Assembly (NCBI GenBank): GCA_963515595.1
Contig: CAUPYH010000034.1
Coordinates: forward strand, 1 to 17,729
Source of the DNA: Eikenella sp963515595
GTDB lineage: Bacteria > Pseudomonadota > Gammaproteobacteria > Burkholderiales > Neisseriaceae
Direction of reading: 5' to 3'
Length of the DNA: 17,729 nucleotides
Part shown: one piece after another, positions 12,679-17,729 of the stretch
Layout: each line of letters starts with the position of its first letter
How positions within the stretch are numbered: the stretch's first letter is position 1
Translations under genes and position numbers: made by a program
Notes under the pieces: model-generated
What the model was told of the DNA's origin: nothing
Database searches by the model: none
The model's input: the letters and a program-made list of their open reading frames with translations, nothing else

Positions 12679-13326
12679 TTATTTCAACAACGCCCGAATA
12701 TCCTCGGGCTGATACACCCGCACCCGCTCCGCTGGCGGATTCAGCGCGGTACGGCGCATGGCTTCGGCCAGCTCGGCCATATGCAGCGGGCGCTGGCTTT
12801 TAAACAGGCCGGCAGCCGTGATGAAGTTGGCGCAATGTACAAAAAGGCGTTCGGATACGCGCGTGCTGCCGGGACGAATCAGCAGCGGCGGGCGGAAGAT
12901 GACGAGGTGCGGAAAACCGAGTTCGGCCAAGGCCGCTTCAAGCGCGCCCTTCATGCGGGGGTAGAAAAAACGGGAGTGCGCATCCGCGCCGAAGGCGGAC
13001 ACCAACACCAAGGTTTGCGCACCGTTTTGCCGGGCGGCGCGGGCGAAGGCGAGGTTGGCTTCATAGTCGATTTGCCATTGCGCCTCTTTGCCGCCTGCAT
13101 CTTGCAAAGTCGTGCCCAAACAGGCAAATACGGTGTCGCCGCGCACGCTCTCCGCCCAAGTTTGCGGCTGAGAGAAATCGATGATGTGGCTGTGCAATTT
13201 TTCGTGGGCAAACGCGGGAGCGCGGCGGCCGAAACTGTGGATTTGCGCCACCTGCGGCGTATCCGCCAGAAGCGGCAGCAGCGCTTGGCCGGTGGCGCCC
13301 GTAGCGCCGATGATGAGGGCTTGCAT
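12679..13326 (-). CDS. NAD(P)-binding SDR-like protein (YraR / HTATIP2 type)
   Basis: 215 residues. The N-terminus MQALIIGATGATGQALLPLL holds the GATGATG (7-13) dinucleotide-binding loop of atypical short-chain dehydrogenases. LVSAFGADAHSRFFYPRMKGALEAAL contains the Ser...Tyr-x3-Lys arrangement in the form YPRMKG, and IFRPPLLIRPG follows, as in the YraR/HTATIP2 family, whose substrates are not known. AAGGAAACC precedes the ATG by two bases or so. A Correia-type element begins only 31 bases before the start codon, so expression may be influenced by it. The end of the gene lies next to the DUS at 12662-12673. Confidence 0.85.
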   Translation of the reverse strand: MQALIIGATGATGQALLPLLADTPQVAQIHSFGRRAPAFAHEKLHSHIIDFSQPQTWAESVRGDTVFACLGTTLQDAGGKEAQWQIDYEANLAFARAARQNGAQTLVLVSAFGADAHSRFFYPRMKGALEAALAELGFPHLVIFRPPLLIRPGSTRVSERLFVHCANFITAAGLFKSQRPLHMAELAEAMRRTALNPPAERVRVYQPEDIRALLK

Positions 13327-13357
13327 AAGGTTTCCTTGTGATGGTGCGGATGGGTAA

Positions 13358-13462
13358 TATAGTGAATTAACAAAAAACCAGTACCGCGTTGGCTCGCCTT
13401 GCCGTAACGTGTGTACTGTCTGCGGCTCGCCGCCTTGTCCTGATTTTTGTTAATCCACTATA
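13358..13462. mobile_element. Correia repeat-enclosed element, short form (105 bp)
   Basis: Left end TATAGTGAATTAACAAAAAA and right end (reverse complement) TATAGTGGATTAACAAAAAT are terminal inverted repeats. They match the TATAGTGGATTAAA... ends of Neisseria Correia elements. The core, with TTGGCTCGCCTTGCCGTAA and GTACTGTCTGCGGC, is also typical. The length equals that of the deleted short class. Such non-autonomous elements insert at TA and can bring promoter or RNase III sites. It lies 31 bases before the SDR-like gene. Confidence 0.88.
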
Positions 13463-13490
13463 AAGGCGCGTTGCCTGCCTCCGATATTGG

Positions 13491-13597
13491 TATGGCAGCT
13501 TAAAATCGCCATGCTACGGCATTGGCCCGCCTTGCCGCGCTTGCGTACTGCCTGCGGCTTATCGCCCGGTATCGGAAATTCAGTCGGTTTACTATTA
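13491..13597. mobile_element. Diverged second Correia-type element (about 107 bp)
   Basis: The core ATTGGCCCGCCTTGCCG followed by GCGTACTGCCTGCGGCTT aligns closely with the preceding element. It starts at the same distance (24 bases) from the left end. The ends are degenerate: TATGGCAGCTTAAAAT on the left, TTTACTATTA on the right. The left arm also contains an ATGGC/GCCAT hairpin. It ends one base before the next DUS pair. It could be an old insertion or a separate Eikenella subfamily. Confidence 0.65.
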
Positions 13598-13639
13598 AGG
13601 CTACCTGAAAACCGCTGGCAAAGGGTTTTCAGGTAGCCT
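13598..13639. terminator. DUS inverted repeat after the symporter gene
   Basis: Forward DUS 13598-13609 and reverse DUS 13628-13639; the stem can extend to AAGGCTACCTGAAAACC-type arms with GGTTTTCAGG-like pairing. It follows the symporter (minus strand) by about 68 bases. Confidence 0.6.
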
Positions 13640-13662
13640 TATGAGTTCGGCAGCCCAAGATT

Positions 13663-13674
13663 TTCAGGTAGCCT
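13663..13674 (-). repeat. Third DUS of the cluster
   Basis: Exact TTCAGGTAGCCT, 32 bases before the end of the symporter gene. Together with the neighbouring pair it gives three uptake signals within 77 bases. Confidence 0.9.
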
Positions 13675-13706
13675 CTATCACGCAAGCAAAGGCTGGCTGC
13701 AGGCTG

Positions 13707-15044
13707 CTAAATCCAGCCCAGCGTATTGGCAAACACCAGCAAAATCGCCACCGGCGCGAGGAAGCGCAGGGCGTTGAGCCACAGTACAATCACGGCCTGC
13801 GGCACGCTGCTGCCTTCGCGCATATGCTCTAACACATCGCTCTTCTGCCGTATCCAGCCCACAAACACCGCCACCAAGAGCGAGCTGATCGGCATAATCA
13901 GCGCGGTAATCATGTAGTCCCATAAGTCAAACAGCGTTTTGCCAAACAGCTTCCATTCGGAGAGCACACCGAACGAGAGTGCGGAGGGAATGCCGACAAT
14001 AAAAATTGCCGTACCGATCAGCCAAGTGGTTTTGCTGCGTTTGCTTTCGTCTTCGCGGATGGCGGCGGCAATCACGGTTTCCAGCATAGAGAAGGCGGAA
14101 GTGAGCGTGGCAAACACCACCAGCAGCATAAACACGGCAAACAGAATTTGCCCCAGCGGCAGCTTCATAAACACCGCGGGCAGCACCACGAAAATCAGCC
14201 CCGGCCCCTGCCCCGGCTCAAAGTTGAAAGCGAACACAGCGGGGAAAATCACCAAGCCGGCCAACAGAGACACCAGCAAATTCATCCACATAATGCTATT
14301 GCCGGAGCGGAACAAATCCTGTTTTTTGTCCAAATAGGCGGCATAAGTAATCATGGTAGACACGCCCAGGCTCAGCGCGAAAAAGGCCTGCCCCAGCGCG
14401 GTGAGCATGGTTTGCGGCGTGAAGTGCGACCAATCAGGCTTGAGTAGGAAGGAGATGCCCGCCGTCGCACCATCCAGCGTGAGCGAGCGCACCGCCAGCA
14501 ATAACAGCAACACAAACAGCGCGGGCATCATGTATTTGTTTGCCCGTTCGATGCCTGCCGCAATGCCGCTTTTCACCACCCACACCGTCATCAGCATAAA
14601 CAGCCCCTGATAGGCGATTGAGCCGGCCGGGCTGGAAATCGTGCTGCCGAACAGCGCGCCGAAATCTGCATTTTGGTGGATGCTGCCGTCAAACGCGTGC
14701 ACCACATAATTCAATACCCAACCGCCCACCACACTGTAGAACGACAGCAAAATAAAGCAGGCAAACACGCCCATGCGCCCGATCCACGGCCACAGGCTGT
14801 TCGGCGCGAGCGTTTTAAACGCATCCACCGCGTTTTTGCCGCTCTTGCGGCCGATATAAAACTCGGCCAGCTGCACCGGCAGCGCCACCAAAACGGTGAA
14901 AATCAAAAACATCAGCACAAACACCGCACCGCCGTTGGTGCCGGCGGTGTAGGGGAATTTCCAAATTGCGCCCAAGCCGATGGCAGAGCCAGCAGCAGAC
15001 AAAATAAAGCCGATTTTAGACGACCAAGAAGCAGGGGATTTCAT
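13707..15044 (-). CDS. Neurotransmitter:sodium symporter (NSS) family transporter
   Basis: 445 residues from the ATG at 15044. A TTG six codons upstream is also open but unlikely; family members begin close to the ASWSSKIGFILSAAGSAIGLGAIWKFPY sequence, here almost at the start. That sequence is the NSS signature, with the unwound TM1 that binds Na+ and substrate. About eleven to twelve hydrophobic helices follow, as in bacterial LeuT, MhsT and Tyt1 proteins. LGQAFFALSLGVSTMITYAAYL matches TM6, and FAVFMLLVVFATLTSAFSMLE matches TM8. These transporters import amino acids with Na+; the substrate cannot be read from the sequence. There is no strong ribosome-binding site. A DUS cluster and Correia elements follow the gene. 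Confidence 0.93.
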   Translation of the reverse strand: MKSPASWSSKIGFILSAAGSAIGLGAIWKFPYTAGTNGGAVFVLMFLIFTVLVALPVQLAEFYIGRKSGKNAVDAFKTLAPNSLWPWIGRMGVFACFILLSFYSVVGGWVLNYVVHAFDGSIHQNADFGALFGSTISSPAGSIAYQGLFMLMTVWVVKSGIAAGIERANKYMMPALFVLLLLLAVRSLTLDGATAGISFLLKPDWSHFTPQTMLTALGQAFFALSLGVSTMITYAAYLDKKQDLFRSGNSIMWMNLLVSLLAGLVIFPAVFAFNFEPGQGPGLIFVVLPAVFMKLPLGQILFAVFMLLVVFATLTSAFSMLETVIAAAIREDESKRSKTTWLIGTAIFIVGIPSALSFGVLSEWKLFGKTLFDLWDYMITALIMPISSLLVAVFVGWIRQKSDVLEHMREGSSVPQAVIVLWLNALRFLAPVAILLVFANTLGWI

Positions 15045-15081
15045 AAAACTGCAATAATCCAAAACGATTCAGAATGGCGCG

Positions 15082-15090
15082 ATTTTAACA
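15082..15090 (-). promoter_or_regulatory. Candidate extended -10 promoter for the symporter
   Basis: On the minus strand TGTTAAAAT gives an extended -10 (TGn plus TAAAAT) after a T-rich stretch, about 38 bases before the start codon. No -35 is recognisable. It resembles the promoter at 3741-3768 in sequence. Confidence 0.4.
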
Positions 15091-15495
15091 AAAACAAACA
15101 TCCCAACCGCCGCCAGAACTGTACTGCTGCCGCATTACGCAGTTTTCCTGCCCAAATCGGCTGGCATACAAGCTCGGCTGACAGATGTTTTCTATATTTA
15201 TAGCATTTTATGCCATATAAAATTATAAATAGCAAGTTAATTGCTTAAATAATATATTCTAGATTATCAAACAGATAGTTATACCAATATCCCTAGTTTT
15301 AGCTGCTTATAAAACGGGCAACATAAAGGCTACCTGAAAGTTCAGGTAGCCTTTAATCTAGAAGTGCCGCAAACCAAGGCAATCAAAAGTGCTATAGCTA
15401 TATAAAGCTAAGCCATCCGAACATCCGCATTATGCCCTACCAAACATTCTTTCGCCTGAAGCACCTGCCGCCTTCAACAAGCAAATAAAAACCAC
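15091..15495. other. AT-rich divergent intergenic region
   Basis: About 490 bases separate the symporter and tonB starts, with no plausible gene. 15180-15330 is very AT-rich with AGCAA-GTTAA-TTGCT (15231-15245). TAGCT-ATATAA-AGCTA (near 15396-15411) is a second small dyad. A DUS palindrome lies in the middle. I did not find a convincing Fur box, though tonB operons are often iron-controlled. Confidence 0.45.
15324..15355. repeat. DUS palindrome in a divergent promoter region
   Basis: TAAAGGCTACCTGAA and its complement are separated by only AG, a 15-bp perfect stem. Both flanking genes point away, so it terminates neither; it contains DUS copies 15327-15338 and 15341-15352. Confidence 0.85.
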
Positions 15496-15524
15496 TTGCA
15501 AACAAAAATAGTTCGCACTAATAT
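15496..15524 (+). promoter_or_regulatory. Sigma70-type promoter of tonB-exbB-exbD
   Basis: TTGCAA (15496-15501), 17 bases, TAATAT (15519-15524). The predicted transcript start (about 15531) is only some five bases before the tonB ATG at 15536, and no Shine-Dalgarno sequence precedes that ATG. Confidence 0.55.
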
Positions 15525-15535
15525 GCCGCCCTATC

Positions 15536-16498
15536 ATGCAAAACGAAAACCGTCTTTTATCCCCGATTGCGCTCTTATTCGTGATCGCTGCCCATGCCCT
15601 GCTGTATTGGCTGCTGACCTCGATTAAACCGCCGGAACTGCCGCCCGAACCGCCCGGGCTGAGCTTTGTTGATCTCGGCGAGATAGGTGGCGGCGGGGGT
15701 GGCGGCGGTACGGGTGGCGACACCATATCTGAAGACGAGCCGCCCGCCGGGCCACCGGAGCAAACCCCGCCCGAAGCACCCAAACCTGAACAGCCCAAGC
15801 CGCAGCCGGCCAAGCCCGTGCCAGAACAGCGCGCGCAAATCAAGCCGGTAGAACGGCAAGACAAACCTGCTAATATGGTTCAGCCCAAACCTGCCGAGCC
15901 AAAACCCGAGCCCAAACCGCAGCCTCAAGCGCAACCCCGCCCCGAACCCCAGCCGCAGGCGCAGCCTGAGCGGCCTATTGCCCCTGCCAACCCCGGTGCA
16001 GGCCATAGCGCCAACGCAGGCGGTGGCGGTGGCGGCAAAGGTACGCCTTCCGCCGGAGAAGGCGGTGGCAGCGGTGGCGGCAAAGGCACCGGTGTCGGCT
16101 CCGGCGAAGGCAGCGGACGCGGCCCCGGTTCCGGCTCCGGCGAAGGCGGCGACCACGGCAGCGGGCGTGGTACCGGCGATGGTTCCGGCACCGGACAAGG
16201 AGGTGGCGGCGACAGAGCGCCCACCCACCTTGGTGGCTACCTGAATAACCCGAAACCACCCTATCCGAAGCAATTAGAAGAAGATGGCATCAGCGGCACA
16301 GTAAAACTGCGCGTGATGGTAGAAGCCAACGGCAAGCCTTCCAGCGTGGAAATCGTTTCCGCCTCCCATCCGCTGTTCGGCAGATCGGCAGCCGACACCG
16401 TGCGTCAGAGCTATACCTTCGTTCCAGCCAAACGCAACGGCCAGCCTGTACGCCAGAGCTATACTTTTACCCTGCGTTTTAAAGCCCCTTCCAACTAA
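15536..16498 (+). CDS. tonB: TonB, energy transducer for outer-membrane receptors
   Basis: 320 residues. A single N-terminal membrane helix (about 9-28) contains His20, the position of the essential His in TonB. A Pro-rich spacer (31-152) has many PKP, PEP and PQP units, which let the protein span the periplasm. An unusual glycine-rich stretch (about 161-226, GGGGGGKG, GSGEGSGRG and similar) follows. The C-terminal TonB domain (232-320) has NPKPPYPKQLEEDGISG, VKLRVMVEANG and FVPAKRNGQPV, the part that contacts TonB boxes of receptors. It works with ExbB and ExbD encoded next. A short Gly-rich block (51-61) also lies soon after the membrane helix. Low-complexity parts make antisense open frames. 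The ATG lacks a ribosome-binding site; see the promoter entry. A near-DUS (TGGCTACCTGAA) occurs at 16232-16243. Confidence 0.93.
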   Translation: MQNENRLLSPIALLFVIAAHALLYWLLTSIKPPELPPEPPGLSFVDLGEIGGGGGGGGTGGDTISEDEPPAGPPEQTPPEAPKPEQPKPQPAKPVPEQRAQIKPVERQDKPANMVQPKPAEPKPEPKPQPQAQPRPEPQPQAQPERPIAPANPGAGHSANAGGGGGGKGTPSAGEGGGSGGGKGTGVGSGEGSGRGPGSGSGEGGDHGSGRGTGDGSGTGQGGGGDRAPTHLGGYLNNPKPPYPKQLEEDGISGTVKLRVMVEANGKPSSVEIVSASHPLFGRSAADTVRQSYTFVPAKRNGQPVRQSYTFTLRFKAPSN

Positions 16499-16538
16499 AC
16501 CGATTAGCCAATCTCATTACCTTAATATTAGGAATATC

Positions 16539-17195
16539 ATGAATTTAGGACACGTTTTCGCCCAAGGCGACATTGTATTGATTACCGTATTTCTGCTGCT
16601 GGTGCTGATGAGCATCCTTACCTGGTGGATCATCATCATGCGCAGCATCCGCCTGCACCAAGTGCGCCACGCCAATCGGGGCACGATTGAAGCCGTCGCC
16701 ACCGTGGCCTCGCTTGATGAAGTGCTGCGCCTAGCCAAAGCCCATCCCTCCCCGCTGGCCGACCTCACCCAATCCGCCGTTCAGGCCGCGCGCCAATATC
16801 GCGCCAACCCCGCCAGCCAGCTCACCAGCATTCCCTTAGGCGACTATCTGGTGCAACACATCCGCCATAAAATGGACATTGCCAAACGCGGCCTCAACGG
16901 CGGGCTTACCATTCTCGCCTCCGTGGGCGCCACCGCCCCGTTTATCGGCCTGTTCGGCACGGTGTGGGGCATTTACCACGCGCTGGAAAACATCAGCCAG
17001 CAAGGCCAGGTAAACATCGCCACCGTGGCCGGCCCCATCGGCGAAGCGCTGGTGGCCACCGCCGTCGGTCTGTTTGCCGCCATCCCCGCCGTGCTGGCCT
17101 ACAACTTCATCGTGTTCGGCAACAAACAGGTGGTGCAGGATATGGATGCCTACGCCTACGATTTGCACGTTAAGATTATGAACGACAAGGAGTAA
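16539..17195 (+). CDS. exbB: ExbB, proton channel subunit of the Ton system
   Basis: 218 residues. Three hydrophobic regions are visible: about 12-35, 124-145 and 165-193. ATAPFIGLFGTVWGIYHAL (131-149) and GPIGEALVATAVGLFAAIPAV (165-185) are the two conserved segments of the ExbB/TolQ/MotA family. Glu169 and Thr174 are in the region of the polar residues lining the channel. ExbB forms a pentamer in the inner membrane that couples proton flow to TonB. TTAGGAAT precedes the ATG. The gene follows tonB by 40 bases and ends four bases before exbD. TolQ is a close alternative by sequence alone, but the tonB neighbour settles it. Confidence 0.95.
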   Translation: MNLGHVFAQGDIVLITVFLLLVLMSILTWWIIIMRSIRLHQVRHANRGTIEAVATVASLDEVLRLAKAHPSPLADLTQSAVQAARQYRANPASQLTSIPLGDYLVQHIRHKMDIAKRGLNGGLTILASVGATAPFIGLFGTVWGIYHALENISQQGQVNIATVAGPIGEALVATAVGLFAAIPAVLAYNFIVFGNKQVVQDMDAYAYDLHVKIMNDKE

Positions 17196-17199
17196 GAGC

Positions 17200-17646
17200 A
17201 TGGCCTTCGGTTCGATGAACGGCGGCGACGATTCGCCCATGGCCGACATCAACGTTACCCCGCTGGTAGACGTGATGCTCGTGCTGCTGATTGTATTCAT
17301 GATCACCATGCCGGTGATGACCCACTCCATCCCGCTGGAACTGCCCACCGCCTCGGCCAAGCAAGTGGCGGAAAACACCGCCCAGCCCAAAGACCCGCTG
17401 CGCCTTTCCATTGCCGCCGACGGCAGCTACCACTTGGCCGAAGGCGAGAAAATCAGCCTGCAGGACTTGGAAAGCCGGTTGCAAGAGCTGGCCAAAACCA
17501 ATCCCGACCAAGTGATTGCCATCGCCGCCGATAAAAACGCCCAGTTCGACCACGTGGAAAAAGCCCTCAGCGCCGTACGCGACGCCGGCCTGAGCAAAGT
17601 CGGCTTCGTTACCGAAGAAAAAGACCGCGCCCAGCCGCAGCAGTAA
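17200..17646 (+). CDS. exbD: ExbD, proton channel subunit of the Ton system
   Basis: 148 residues. MADINVTPLVDVMLVLLIVFMI (14-35) contains the single membrane helix with Asp24, equivalent to the essential membrane Asp of ExbD. The periplasmic part (about 45-148) has IPLELPTASAK and KNAQFDHVEKALSAVRDAGLSKVGFVTE, typical of ExbD/TolR. The AAGGAG at the exbB end (17187-17192) serves as its ribosome-binding site, so the two genes are translationally close. It is the last gene of the operon; a nested terminator follows 20 bases after the stop. Confidence 0.95.
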   Translation: MAFGSMNGGDDSPMADINVTPLVDVMLVLLIVFMITMPVMTHSIPLELPTASAKQVAENTAQPKDPLRLSIAADGSYHLAEGEKISLQDLESRLQELAKTNPDQVIAIAADKNAQFDHVEKALSAVRDAGLSKVGFVTEEKDRAQPQQ

Positions 17647-17667
17647 ACCACTGCCTAGGCCAATAAA

Positions 17668-17729
17668 AGGCTACCTGAAAACCTAACAGCGCAGAAATTT
17701 TGCTGCGCTGCGTTTTCAGGTAGCCTTTT
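17668..17729 (+). terminator. Nested DUS hairpin terminator of the tonB operon
   Basis: Outer stem: forward DUS 17668-17679 extended by AAAA on the left, reverse DUS 17715-17726 plus T-run to the window end. Inner stem: CAGCGCAG (17687-17694) with CTGCGCTG (17703-17710) around an AT-rich loop. The arrangement ends in TTTT, so a strong intrinsic terminator is likely. Confidence 0.85.

Noticed and set aside
15063..15535. Fur box before tonB
   Set aside because: AT-rich sequence is present, but I could not find a convincing 19-bp Fur-type dyad overlapping the promoter.
15430..15864. Minus-strand frame opposite the start of tonB
   Set aside because: It reads the Pro/Gly-rich tonB sequence backwards and has a low-complexity product.

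Overview
The window looks like chromosomal DNA of an Eikenella species (Neisseriaceae, Betaproteobacteria). The main evidence is the 12-mer AGGCTACCTGAA and its complement TTCAGGTAGCCT. I found 30 exact copies by eye, about one per 590 bases, and this is the DNA uptake sequence (DUS) dialect known from Eikenella. Gene content (GlnD, RelA/SpoT, HemW, TcdA, TonB-ExbB-ExbD, an NSS symporter) and a Correia-type element at 13358-13462, a repeat family known from Neisseria, agree with this. Most genes are GC-rich. The membrane-protein gene at 6315-6794 and the intergenic stretch 15060-15530 are visibly AT-richer.

Layout. At 1-365 is the C-terminal end of a RelA/SpoT (p)ppGpp enzyme, followed by glnD (475-3027); both serve nutrient and nitrogen stress signalling. 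A block of three hairpins separates glnD from a convergent small secreted four-cysteine protein (3223-3687, minus) and a standalone AAA-type ATPase with a winged-helix-like tail (3879-4961, minus). Then come plus-strand genes: a Nudix hydrolase with extra modules at both ends (5144-6244), an AT-rich polytopic membrane protein (6315-6794), a membrane-anchored periplasmic protein (6824-7264) and hemW (7295-8467). A lipoprotein (8728-9150) converges on a two-TM protein (9248-10105, minus) and a universal stress protein (10176-10640, minus). tcdA (10783-11559) is divergent from the latter.

The region 11560-12074 has no credible gene but is packed with consecutive palindromes. Part of it is a tandem array of about 40-41 bases per unit, in which the fold is better kept than the sequence. 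Next are a YdiL/Aca2-like (DUF1870-type) helix-turn-helix protein with a 20-bp dyad before its start (12075-12524), an NAD(P)-binding SDR-like protein (12679-13326, minus), two adjacent Correia-type elements (13358-13462 and a diverged one at 13491-13597), and an NSS sodium:solute symporter (13707-15044, minus). The window ends with the tonB-exbB-exbD operon (15536-17646), which energises outer-membrane uptake of iron compounds, and a nested hairpin terminator.

Eleven of the DUS pairs form inverted repeats, mostly directly after genes, where they probably also terminate transcription. Eight DUS are single, and three of those are read inside coding sequence. I saw no tRNA, rRNA, CRISPR array, transposase or phage structural gene. 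No complete new defence or biosynthetic system is visible. The most unusual items are the hairpin array, the orphan Aca2-like regulator with its dyad, the Correia pair and the extended Nudix protein.
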